Shown: in pieces, positions 11,924-23,900 of the stretch
Layout: each line of letters starts with the position of its first letter
How positions within the stretch are numbered: the first letter of the stretch is position 1
From: Chimonanthus salicifolius
Lineage: Eukaryota > Streptophyta > Magnoliopsida > Laurales > Calycanthaceae
Direction of reading: 5' to 3'
Assembly (NCBI GenBank): GCA_013350335.1
Contig: CM023539.1
Coordinates: 34,024,631 to 34,088,630, forward strand
Length of the DNA: 64,000 bases
Notes under the pieces: model-generated
Told to the model about the DNA's origin: nothing
Seen by the model: only the letters and a program-made list of their open reading frames with translations
Database searches by the model: none
Translations under genes and position numbers: made by a program

Positions 11924-13558
11924 GCCATATAGACACCACATTTTTCTGCCAAGAGATATCTCTTTTTGTTTTTAGGTGTGAGATTACCATTTTGCCCTTC
12001 CCTGTTTTGATAGTTTGATCGAACTTCTAGTTCATTATGCATTCGTGTGAACGAATGTTATGGAGAGAATGTCCGATCAAACGATTATAGGAATCGTTCG
12101 AATGAATGTTGTGGAGAGAGATTTTCAAAAGATCCTGTTTCTCGACGTATTTTTACAAACAAGGTAACAAAATTCATCTACTCTGAATTTTATGAACTCC
12201 GGGACTGATTTTAAGTGAAAATGGTATAGTTTTGGACTTCCCTCTTAATTCTTTGGGTACGATTTTTTAAGCCCAAAATTATACCGTTTTCACTTAAAAT
12301 CACTCCTGGAGTTCTTAAATTTAGAGTATATGAATTTTGATACATTGTTTGTAGAAATAGGTTGAGAAACCGTCTCGTTTGAAAACTCGAGCCAAACGCA
12401 TAAAGGTTACAGTTGGCAGGAAGTGTAACGATCCGACCCGAATACAGGGCTTAGGGCTTGACTCAGCAAGATATTGTCCGCTTTGGGCCTCGCACATAGC
12501 TCGAGCCCGTACGTTTTTGCATTTGGGCCCGGGCCCACGTGGCCAGGCCCAAAACGCGTCATGCTTGAGTATGAGGGGTGGCCACTTAAAACCCCTTCAC
12601 TCTCCTCCCTCCAAATCGATATGGGACTCTTCCCACATCAGTTGGAGCAAGGTATCACAATCACTCCCCCTAAAGCCTCGAGCCGTCCCCGGCTTGACCC
12701 GTTCCAGCTCAACAACTCCAGGGAAAGATGATAGGCTCACACAGTTCGAGTGTTGAACTCGGCTCTGATACCAAATTTATAACGATCCAACCCGAATACA
12801 GGGCTTAGGGCTTGACTCAGCAAGATATTGTCCGTTTTGGGCCTCGCATAAGCTCGAACCCGCACGGTTTTGCATTTGGGCTCGAGCCCACGTGGCCAGG
12901 CCCAAAACGCGTCATGCTTGAGTATGAGGGGGTGGCCACTTAAAACCCCTTCACTCTCCTCCCTCCAAACCGATGTGGGACTCTTCCCACATCAGTTGGA
13001 GCAATGTATCACAGAGAGGCCGTTTCTCGATCGATTTTTACAAAAAAGGTATCAAAATTCATCTACTATGAACTTTATGAACTTTGGGACTAATTTTAAG
13101 TGAAAAAGGGAATAGTTTTGGGCTTAAAAAATCGTACTCAAATAATTAAGAGGGAAATCCATTTTTCCTTAATTCTTTGGTTATGATTTTTGAATTCCAA
13201 AACTATACCCTTTTCATTTAAAATCAGTTTCGGAGTTCATAAAATTCAGAGTACATGAATTTTGATACATTATTTGTAAAAATCAATAAAAGATGGATAT
13301 TTTGAAAATCTCTCTCCACAACATTCGTTCGAACGATTTCTAGAATCGTTCGATCGGATGTTTTCTTCACAACATTCGTTCGGACGATTCCATTTTACAT
13401 GGAATCGTTCAATTGGACATTTTCTCCACGGCATTCGTTCGCACGAGCACATAATGAACTGGAAGTTCAATCTGACTATCAAAATACCGAAGGGTAAAAT
13501 GATAATTTCACACCTAAAAACGAAAAGAGCTGACTACTAGTAGAAAAATACAGCAACT
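11924..13558. mobile_element. foldback element with long inverted arms (MULE-like by 9-bp flank)
   Basis: The left arm (11924 to about 12375) and the right arm (about 13020-13558) are inverted copies. TTTTTAGGTGTGAGATTACC near 11970 matches the reverse of GATAATTTCACACCTAAAAA near 13501, and the ATTCGTTCGAACGAT words match throughout. Each arm is itself palindromic: a unit of about 115 bp (TTTACAAACAAGGTAACAAA onward) occurs four times in alternating orientation, at about 12150-12255, 12260-12365, 13040-13150 and 13170-13285. Flanks ATATGACTA (11915-11923) and ATATGACCA (13559-13567) suggest a 9-bp target duplication. No transposase is seen. A TRIM occupies the centre. Confidence 0.7.
12424..13013 (-). 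mobile_element. TRIM retrotransposon, 590 bp, minus orientation
   Basis: Two direct repeats of 236 bp, 12424-12659 and 12778-13013, start TGTAACGATCC (TATAACGATCC in the second) and end GTATCACA. They share GATATTGTCCG and CCACTTAAAACCCCTTCAC. Read on the minus strand, the 5' LTR is followed by TGGTATCAGAGCC (complement of 12761-12773), a primer-binding site for initiator tRNA-Met. A purine tract (complement of 12660-12675) lies directly before the 3' LTR. There is no coding capacity, as expected of terminal-repeat retrotransposons in miniature. It sits between the arms of the foldback element. Confidence 0.88.
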
Positions 13559-13567
13559 ATATGACCA

Positions 13568-14163
13568 AGCTTAAATATACGTGTAATTTATATGGGTTGA
13601 TGATAAAGAGAGGAAAAGGGATACATTAAATCCACCATTATTATTATAATAATCGTCTATCTTCAAAGCCACAATTCTATTTATACATTGGATTCTTGTA
13701 AACTCCACAATTCATACGAAACTTGCATTATAATTAATATAAAGAAAAATATTATTAAATATAAATAACTTAATTTAGTAGTTTATAAAATTTACATGTT
13801 CCTCTCATTTGTTCTATTGCCTAAATAATGTAATTATTCAGAGCGTTTTTATCTCAACGCAAGAGTTAAGATTACTGAACAATTGGAATTTCTTTTCAAT
13901 CTGAACGTTATGTTATTCCAAGATTTTCAACAAACGTGGACAAAAGCACAAATCCAATTGCTGTACAGTGCACCGCAAATGATGGAATAAAATCAGTTTA
14001 GATTGGACATTTGAAAGTAAATTTTCTTTTAAACATATTTGAAAGGTAATTTAGGATTATCAAGTGCACAATACACTTCTCTATAATTGACTTAAATCGA
14101 CAACCATTTATTACTGCAGAAATTAATTTTCTAATTTACATGTTTATTATACTCATTCCAACG
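13568..14163. other. AT-rich intergenic stretch upstream of the U-box kinase gene
   Basis: No gene, terminal repeat or coding remnant is recognisable. It separates the foldback element from the promoter-proximal region. Confidence 0.5.
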
Positions 14164-14445
14164 ACTTAAATATGAAAGGGAGAGAGAGACACGAGGTATC
14201 AGTATCTGTTAACAGTCATCCGACATTTTAAGATTCTACCTGTCTCTCTCTTTTAAATCTCAGTTGCCAACACAGACTCGTAGAAGTCAACACCAACTTA
14301 GAATTTATTCGAAGCAAAACTAAGAATAAAAAATTAAATTATAATTATATAAACTCATTACTATCTCTTCTGAAAATTGTATTTGAAGAAGACCCACCCG
14401 CCGGAAGCTGACCCACCGCCGAACCTCAGATTATCCCCGCCAGAA
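14164..14445 (+). promoter_or_regulatory. proximal promoter and 5' leader of the U-box kinase gene
   Basis: A TATA box, TATATAAA, lies at 14346-14353, 93 bp before the chosen ATG. Transcription would be expected to start about 25-35 bp downstream of it, leaving a leader of some 60-70 nt. A GA-repeat (GGGAGAGAGAGACACGAG, about 14176-14194) and a CT-repeat (CTGTCTCTCTCTTTT, about 14240-14254) upstream resemble the GAGA/Y-patch elements common in plant core promoters. The TATA assignment is direct; the start site is inferred. Confidence 0.6.
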
Positions 14446-14728
14446 ATGGAGCTGCTCAGTCCCACCCCTCCACCGCAGCTTGCCGGAAACTACTTCGCTG
14501 GGATGCCGTTTCCAGAGAATTCCCGACTTGGGTTTGGTAGTGCAAGTCAAATGGAAGCCTCTCATCTGCCGGAGATTGCAGAGGAAGCTGCAGAGAGAGT
14601 ACACGTGGCGGTCGGAAAGTCGACGGCGAAGAGCGCTGAATTGCTAAATTGGACTTTCCATCAATTTGGTGGCCTTGAAATCTCTCTGGTTCATATTCAT
14701 CAGCCTTCTCCCACGATTCCCACCCTCT
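14446..14728 (+). CDS. U-box kinase exon 1: start and first half of USP domain
   Basis: The exon encodes residues 1-94 plus one base of codon 95. A Pro/Gly-rich N-terminus ([11 protein letters not shown]) precedes the first USP strand and helix, [20 protein letters not shown], and the strand [15 protein letters not shown]. The donor is T|GTGAGT at 14729. The leftover T joins TA of exon 2 to make Leu95, giving PTLLGKLP, which fits relatives that have VLGGKFP there. Confidence 0.92.
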
Positions 14729-14854
14729 GTGAGTTCCTCTCATTTTTCTTTTTCTTTTTGGTTTTGGTTTGTTTCCTTTGTATCTATTTGAGCTGTGCAT
14801 TTCTCTCAAACGGATTATTTTGTTGCTCCTCCTTGTTCTGTTTCTTCTCTCAAT

Positions 14855-14909
<55 letters not shown>

Positions 14910-17900
14910 TTTCAAAAGGAGATTTTTTCCCTTTTCTGTTTTGTGTTAATTGGCAAGAGGCACGGTGGCAGAGGGGAAAAGTCTGGATGTGTTCCTCTTA
15001 GTTGACCGTTTCTTATATTGTATTTGTTTTTTCTTGTTTTAATTTTTAACAGGAAAATTTGTATTTTCCAAATTCAGATTGATTTTATATAGATTCTTTG
15101 TGGTTTCTATTGCAAAAAGTCTAATTGTTGCTCAAATGAATCTTTTTTCTTTATATTAATATTCTGAACTTTCCTAGAAATCCATTTGAACTTGTGCTCG
15201 AATGGGCCTGGAATAAGGAAAATTGCCATTGTGGGAACGCCCATCTCCCGGGATCATGCAAAACAACCTTCCCCTGGTTTGCAGAGTCTGGCAATATGAA
15301 ACTTTCTGGAAATAATTGTTTTGACAATGAAAACAGATTGGGAAAATTCTGTTTGGATACCTGGACAATGCATCCAGAATCCAGATAGCGCATTTTCCCT
15401 GAAACTGCATGAATATAACCAAACAACAATGTAGTTGTTTTCAGGGAATTATCTCCAGACAAATTAACTGATGTAGAAAATGATCTGAAAGAATATCGTC
15501 TATGTTGGATTTACCTCACCAGAAGCAAGTCAAGTAACTCACCAATTCACCATAGAAAAAAAAAAACCCTTTACAACAGGGGGGTCTAACAATGACTTCT
15601 TGGCTGCTCCATCTTCAAAATGGGGAGTTTCCAAGAAATTCCTTCTTTTGATCTTAAATAAACTACCTAGGGCTGCAACTCGGGCCGGGTTGGGTCGGGT
15701 CGGGTTTCAAGATACCCGACCCGCCCCGACTTAATATTTATGGAACCCAACCCGACCCGACTCGAAATCTCAACCCGAAATTCTCGACCCGACCCGAATT
15801 CTAATACAAATCAACCTGAATTCTGACCCGACCCGCATTTTGAACCCATTTTAGCCTAATTTTTGCCGGGTTGGGTCGAGTTAGGTCGGGTTAACTTGTA
15901 AAATCCTCAACTAGACCCGATCCAAATTTCATGCGGGTTTTCTCTTCTCAACCCGACCTGACCCGAAATTCTCAACCCGACCTGACCTGCTGACCTGAAA
16001 TTCTCAACCTGACCTGCATAATTTCTCGGGTCGGGTCATGCGGGTCGGGTTTTGACCCGACCTGAGTTGTAGCCCTCGAACTACCGATAGTGTACAATCA
16101 AAGATACTGGATTCTTGAGTTCTACATCCTTTTAGAACATACCTAGCGAAGCTTTGAAGTAGAAAACCCATGAGAAAGCTCCCTTAGGTTGTATGTTTTC
16201 CTTGGAATGCTCTTTTATTTAAGATTGGGCAAAGTCTTCTAAAACTCCAGAAAACAAATTAATTCAAATTATGAACAACTCTGACTCCCACCAAGATAAG
16301 GCACCTCTTTTAAGTATGTAGGCCAACAACTGTACTTTCTTCTTTCAAGAATCTCCATGAGTAAAAGAACCATTCAACATTTCAACCTCCAAAAGCCAAT
16401 TCAAAAAGTTTTGATCTTGCCTTATCTCTCGGCCCTATCCACATGCTTGTTGATAATTTAGAATGAAATCTGTCTTTTTTTTTTTTGAATGGTAGTGATT
16501 ATTTTATAATTTAGAATGAAATTGTTAATGTCTGCATCACTATATCATTCTTCAATTGGATTATTTTGAAAATGATGCCCTCAAGACCATGGCCATATTG
16601 ATTTGTTGTATATGGTCAAGACCACGGCCATATAGTTTGTTGTTGCCTTCAATTCTGGTGCAAGCAAAGTCCTAAGTCAACTGAGATTGAAACATGCATC
16701 TTTTGCATCACTCACTAAGTTTCTTACTGAAATGCTTCAAACACCAGTAACTTACCATGACAAGAAACAACCCTTCACAAGGGGCACTACAATGATTTCA
16801 TTGTTTCTCAATCTTCAAAAGTAAGGAATTTGCAAGAAAATCTTTCCTCTAATCTTAAATGAAATGAAAGAAATAAATGAAATAACTGTACTGAATGAGA
16901 GAGGATACTTGATTCTTGATGTTGTATCTCCTATTGGAACTCACCAAGCAAACTTTGAAGGCAAAAACCCATCAGCAAGCCACCTTAGCTTGTAGGGTCT
17001 CCTTGGAAGCTCATTTATTTGATTTTGGGCTAAGTTTCTTGAACTTTACAAACAATTAATTAGAAAATTATAAAGTCAACTTCAACTTCCATGTAGCGCT
17101 CCTCCCTTTCTCCCTATTTATCAGAGTATTTTAAAAAAAAAAAAAATAATGGGACAAGAGGGGAGAGAGCCACGATGCGAGTCAAGCCCGAATCCGAAGA
17201 TTCGGCCCTCAACGGGCCCAACTAGTGCGTGCACATGGATTTAGTTCATGTAAATTTGGCAATACACTAACTTACGTTTCTGCGGAATTATGTACATTCA
17301 TTTGATACGACATAATGATTCAATCTCTTCAATCTAAAGCAAAGCATACTAATAATTCCCTTAATACTTACTTCTCAAATAAAAGGTTTAATTACAACAA
17401 CTTCAAAATTCTCAAAATAACTCAACCATACGAAATGTTTTATTCTCTAATGATTTAAAACGTCAAGCCTCTACGCAATTCTCCATCTTGCGCCATCCTC
17501 GTCTATGCATGGCTAACGCTTGGTCTAGCCTCATCACCTTTCTCTTTTCCTGTATTAATTTCTAAAAGAATAGAGTATTGTGGGCTTAGTCAACGCCCAG
17601 TAAGAATTCCCATCAAAGTGGATACCAGCATGACACATAAAAATTGGAGAAAACATATACAAGTTCTTCATATCATATAATTCAATTGAAATCATCCCCA
17701 CCCCATATTTCAAAATCAATTCATATCTCATATTTATAAAGCATTTAAAATCAGTTCATAATCATTTCATAAATCAATTCATAATCAACATACTTTTGAT
17801 AACTCATTAAATCAACATGATGCAAATGCCATGGTACATGAATCAATGCAAACCCCTCTCATGCCCATGCATTTCTCTCTATCATACTCTCCATTCAACA

Positions 17901-20900
17901 GTCATAATCATTGGCCATTATGTCCGTAGCTTTCATGGGGCACCAGCTGGGAGCTACTACCCAATACCTAGTATTTAACCTGAATTACCGGGGGTATACT
18001 GTCACCCATCCTCTCCTGCGCAGGTTTCGGGTTTCTCATCCAAGAGCGTTGAGCCCATCTTATGTGCTCAATTTCTGTGTCATGGACGTGGCCATACCGA
18101 ATAGTTATGGTATTTCATAAATTTCAGGTTGGAGTTTAACATCCCCTATCCTTTGACTCAACTATTCCCATCCCACACAAGATGCATGCTTTCATATCTA
18201 TGCATCGATAAATCATCTAAATCATGCATTGAAATTAACTACTATCTTCACATATATAATAATCATGTGATACATAAAAAAAGTAGGAAAAACCTACCTG
18301 ATCAATAGAATTCTGCAAAGGAGTGACTACGGGGTACGTACAACTCCTAGATCACCCTCCAATCCTCTGATTACATTCATCAATCAAAACAGACTATGTA
18401 ATCAGTTCGAGTTCATGATTTTCAACCTCATAGTTTATTAATCTCATTAATCTTTCATTTAATGGTATCTCTTTAATTCTAAGTTCTTTGGAGTTAACAA
18501 TTTCCCCTATCTCTCCTCACTATCAACCTCACCACTGCCTGGATCATCATTAAAAATAAACCCATCTTCAAGTAAAGCAACACGAGTAGGAAATTCAACA
18601 GAAGGAAGGAAACCGGGGTAATATCAAGGATTTCTCACCTGGGTTTCCATTGAAAACGGCAAAAACAACGTCAGACCCAAGATACCCATTTCTCCATGGG
18701 CATTTTGCAGTTCAATGGATCTCTCTTGAATCTCTTTGTTTTTTCTCTGGAATAGATTACTGGAGGAAGTTTTGTGTCTTAAAAGTATTATAAAATAATT
18801 ATATAAACATTTAAATAGAAGCAAGAAAATCAAAGGCCTTGATTTCTATGATCGGACGGCCCAACAGACAAGATTTCGAGGGTAGAGAGTGCGTGTGCGT
18901 GGTACAGCTGCTACCGCTGTTGGTAGAGTCTGAGAGGAGGAGATAGTTGCAGAGCTACCACAACAGCCTCTCACCACCGTCTGCAAATCCCATACACATA
19001 CCCGTCTTTCCCCCGGACGTCGTCCAACTAATTACTGGGCCATACATCCAACAAGTGTCGTCGGTAACTATCAATAAGAACTGTGTGAATTCTCTAAGTT
19101 ATTCAGTAATCATGAAAGTTTAGAGAAAGAAACAAATTACTGCCTTCATCTAGAAGGAGAACTTGTACAACATCTCATGCTTATAAAACTTGCCAGGATT
19201 GACAATCTGAGAAGGGAAACTGGGGTGATTAACATAGTCAGGAAATCCTTGACTCTCCAAACAAACACCATCATAAATCCCATTTCTTTAAGCACATGTT
19301 GACTGGCAGGTGGCTCAAGCACATTACCAAATGTAATGGGACTCATTCTTGCTACTATACCATGACTTTACATATCTAAACTCACTAAATGAATCAACAG
19401 CTTGCCCAAACAACATTGTCCAGTCATTTGAATATCTTGAATAGCTCTTTTATCGAGAGTGGTTCTCGAAAATCCTTAGTAAAATGCATCATACAAATGT
19501 GCTGAATAAATCCAAAAGCATCACCATTCAGGCAATTTATCAAACAGATGGGGGAATACCTTTGCATCTTTCCCTTTCCAGTATGTATAGCAAGGGAGTC
19601 CTTGGCTTTCTTGGCATCAGCAATGGTACCAAGTTGCTTCAGGACCTTGATGGCCTGAGGGGTCTTTTCGATGGACTCAGCAGAGTCGGAGAAGACCAGT
19701 GGATTTTCAGGCACGAACTCAATTCGATGGCCTCGGGCTAGAACGAGAGAGAGAAGGCGGAGTTGGGCGAGAAGGGCAAGATCATTCAAGGTGTCGGATT
19801 TTGAGAGCTTGGGATCGCCAAAGAGATGATTCAAGAAACTCTCTGTCGATTCGTCCAAATTGGATGACCCAAAGAAGAAGACGGTACTGGATGAGTCGCC
19901 GACCCACATGAAGTCGACGAGCAGTTTAATCTTCACAAATCCAGCGGCCCAGATCGCGAGCTGGCGAAATCTCTGCAGAATTCTATGGGTGTAAGAGCTG
20001 CCCACCGATCCCAGCGAGGCGGTGGCGACGAATTTGCCGAGGAAAAGAGGGTCGGCAAGGAGTTCGTGGACGAGGGCTTGGGAGTGGATTTGAGTGATTT
20101 GTTTGATGGAGGTGCATGACTTCAAGAGGTAGATGGTGGGGTGTTTTGTTTCTTCTCGGGTTTTGCATCGCAGGACCTTCGAGCTTGTGGACCAGTTTTT
20201 CCCCCAAACAGGACTATAATATTAAGTAGAAACCCTTTTTATCTTTTACTATTCTATTCTTTATAATGAAATATCAAGAAAAGAATTCATTAATAATGAG
20301 AAGGGCAATAATTAATAATAATAAAAGAAAAAGAAGATCGTTTTCTTCACCAATTCCAATCCCCTTCCCCAATCCCAATTTACAAACGATTTCACGGATT
20401 TGAACTCGATCCCTGAATTGGGGAGAATACCCGACAATTCCCGAATCAGGCATATTTTCATTCCATTGATCCGAATCCGTCCAGGGCTGATTCTAAATCA
20501 CCCTAGACTCTAATTTAAATCTAAATATTAATTTAAAAATTGAACCAACCTTAAACGACGCTTTCCGTAATCCTTTGCCTTTTCTTCTTCGTTTTTCCTT
20601 CTTTTCACTTTCCTTCCTTTTCCTTGCTTTCACGATGGGGAGATGGGGTTTTCAAGGGGAAAGATGGAAAATGGGACACTGCTCTGTGAATGGAATAGTG
20701 AAAGGAAGAACTGTCGTGTGAGGGAGGGAATAAGAAGCACTGTGCGCATGGAGTGGAGGAGTGGGTGCCGTGTGCATGGGAAATCGAAACACCCCCACAG
20801 CCGTGCGCATGATGTATGTGACTTAGTCAAACAATACTCTTTTCCTTCCCTTTTTACCCTTATCTCTTTTATGTATGCCATCTGAGTCCTTTTTGACGTG

Positions 20901-23900
20901 GCATGGCATGTCACCACCAATGTGGCGTGACGCCACGTCACCGACTTCAATTAAATTAATTTCATAACTTAATTCGTCTTAATTTCTCTAACTAATTGAT
21001 TAATTTGCATTAATTTCAATTAATTAATACAATTTCAATTTCTTTAATAATTTCTAAAATTCGGGGTGTCACGTTCCACTATGCTGAGGATCCTCTTTTA
21101 GGCTCGTAAGCCACAAATATTACTTTGTTCTCTTTAGGTATCTCCATGAAGTGAAAAACTTTCTCAACCTCCAAAACCAATTGAGAAAGTCGTTGATTTG
21201 AGTTGGCTATCGAAAGGGTGATCTACCTTAGTCTGGTAATGTCAATCCTATCATGTGTCTCTACTTGCCCACTTGCCTCCCGATCTTTGCAATTGGAATA
21301 ACTTCATCAGCCTCTTCTTCGTTAGATCCTCCTTTGATTTGACACTTATGATCATGATGCACTTTTGGACCATTGTCATTTGGGTGATAATTGTATATTG
21401 TCAAGGCTTGAGTTAACTAAGTGATCGATTGACTTGCATTTGTTGTATTGCTTGCTGAGTTTCTTGCTAAAACACCTCATATTCTGTTGCTGGAATGACC
21501 TAGTTTCTTGAGTCACCAGCTGAGTTATCACTGTACTTCCCTACACCTCATATTCTGTTGCTGGAATGACATAATTTCTTGATAGTGCTCACTATGATTC
21601 CAATGGATGTAGGATAGCGATTTAAAAGGATCTTGTCTGTGTTTGGATTGAGCTGACAGGATGGAAACAGTAACAAAACAATTTTATTAATTAAAAGCAG
21701 CAGTTCAAAAATACAATACAGCATGGGTGAACTATATTGAAGATCAAACTTTACATCAAAAGAAATTCCAAAACAACAAACGAAAGGATCTTATGTCTCC
21801 ACCTTCACTTTTTTAGAAAATCAGCCATCCCATTTGCTGTCCGCCTGACATGTTTAAAGATGTCCTGTTCCCTATATAGCCTTCTGATCTCCCTAAAGAC
21901 AGGTAACAACTTCAGGGAGGTTTCTTCCTACCTTTTGATCATGCAATCATATTAGCTGAGAAGCCTCCCAATCTCTATAATATTCCACAACTCTACCCTA
22001 CCTTAGTGCCAAAAGTTCTGTCTGATTTGAATCCTTAGTGCCTACTGGTGTCGAAGAAATAACTTCATCTCTCCCTCCTCATCATGCATTACTGCCCAAC
22101 CCTTCACAACAAGGTGGCTAAACAATGAATTCTTGTATTCAATCTTCAGGAATAAGGAATTTCCAAGAAATTTTTTCTTTTAATCATAAATAAAATGAAA
22201 CAAACCAAAGAAATACCTAAAAGGTTTGTGTTAGTGGATACTTAATTCTTGATAGTCTACATTCTTTTCAAACCCACAAAGCCAAACTTGTGGGATAAAA
22301 CTGTGGAGAAAGCCATCTTAGGCCGTACAATCTTCTTTGAATGCTCCCTTATATGTGTTTCGTTCAAAGCCTTCCAAAATTCTGCAAACAATTTAAATAA
22401 AATTATAAAATCAACTCAAACTCAACCCAGTTGAGACTCCTTGTTTAAGCTTGTCAGATACCATTCCTTGCTTTTAGGAATCTCTGTAAAGTCTAAGAGT
22501 TGCTCTTTGCCCTCTTCATGTACCTCCAGTTTCTACTATTTAGAATAATGTTGTCAACCTTCTAATTCCTAGATCCTTCTTTCATTGGATGCCTGTGATC
22601 ATGATGTCCTCCCAAACCATGTGCACACTGATCTTTGTTCTATATTGTCTGTTCATTCCTTAGATTCTGATGTGAGTGAAGGCCTAGATCAATTGAGCTG
22701 TCAAAACATGCAACTCATTTAATGCTTACTGAGTTTTAAAACACCTCAACACTGCTGCTGGAATGATTCACTTTCTTATGGACTCTTTTTATTTCCTTGA
22801 TGTAATTGTCATCCTTTTTATAAGAGTAGCCCTTCAGTTGGTTAAACGTATTACTGTTTTCATGTTATGGGAGCAATTCTTTCTTTAGATTTCCTTTCCT
22901 TTTTTCCCATTATTATCATCATCACCATCTAAGCCATTTATCCCATCAATCTGGGGTTGGCCTTTATTTTATGATTATCTTTTAATTTTATTTTTGTCTT
23001 TTGCCCCATTTTTGACATACATATATTTGTTATGTTTGTTGTTTGCTCTGGTTTTTGTTTGCCTTTGATGTTGTTTACATAGTTTTTCCATCAGGTATTT
23101 GATTAAAAAAATTTCTGTTCATAATTAGGCAATTTTTAATTTTTTAACATGTTTCTTCAATTCATTTGAGATTTTCTCTCAATAAGGTTGGATATGTTCT
23201 CATTTTGTATAATGTGTTTGTTAAGAACTTATTCTTGACTAAGTAGATGCCACATTGTCTCCATTTTAAATAATTTTATTATATCCTTTATAATGTTAAC
23301 GAAATTGTTATTTTTTGGCAGTAGGAAAGCTTCCAGCAAATCAAGCGAATGAGGACTTGGTGGCTGCCCACCGAAGAGAGGAGATGGAACAAACAAAAGG
23401 AATTTTGTTTAATTATTTGAGCATTTGCTATAGAGCCAAGGTGTTTTTTATTCTCATAAATATACTTTTCTTTAAAAAGAAGCAACCAATTCACTATGTT
23501 GCATGGACTTTTCAATATATGTGATGCACTCATGTTAGACGCCCACACCCGTGTTGACCACTCACACCCTGTAACGACCCTATCCGCTAGCACAATATTG
23601 TCCGCTTTAGGGTCCATACACCCTCACTGCTTTGCATTGGGCCTAAGTGTCACATTAAAGCCTAAAAGGCGTTGTGCTAGAAGGGAGAAGAAGTTAGGCT
23701 TAAATTCTCCTCTCCACTCCTTGTCCTAGGCAATGTGGGACTTTGTGTGCATCTGTTTGGCACAAATCTCTCATGGCCGACTCTTACAAGCACCCTTCTT
23801 TGATGCGGGACATTACAATCCCACCCCCCTTCGGATACCTATATCATCAGAAACTTAATTGCTTTCTCAGTAGAACAGAAGCTTGAAAAGAAATGCGAAC

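Larger units (their letters stand above)
17146..21071 (-). mobile_element. long-LTR retrotransposon copy carrying gene fragments, minus orientation
   Basis: The right end, CGGGGTGTCA at 21062-21071, matches the reversed start of the long-LTR family (TGACACCCCG). The interior shares an ordered set of landmarks with the LTR at 58211-61796: AAAAACCTACCTGATC near 18290 against AAAAACCTACTTGATC near 60517, and GTGCGCATGGAGTGG near 20742 against GTGCGCATGGAGGGA near 61246. The spacing between these landmarks is about 1.7 kb longer here, and the excess is the patchwork of gene pieces at 19150-20190. The left end is poorly defined and no target duplication was found. Confidence 0.6.

Noticed and set aside
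14377..14949. Extending exon 1 upstream of the ATG or through to 14949
   Set aside because: There is no ATG upstream in frame, and after 14728 the frame enters a CT microsatellite. The GTGAGT donor at 14729 gives the correct phase to exon 2.
19424..20125. A 233-codon open frame that looks at first like a resident PPR gene on the minus strand
   Set aside because: Only the first about 70 residues (counting upstream codons) are PPR-like. No repeat array follows, and the rest is unknown sequence plus an RPL4 piece, so it is a patchwork rather than a PPR gene.
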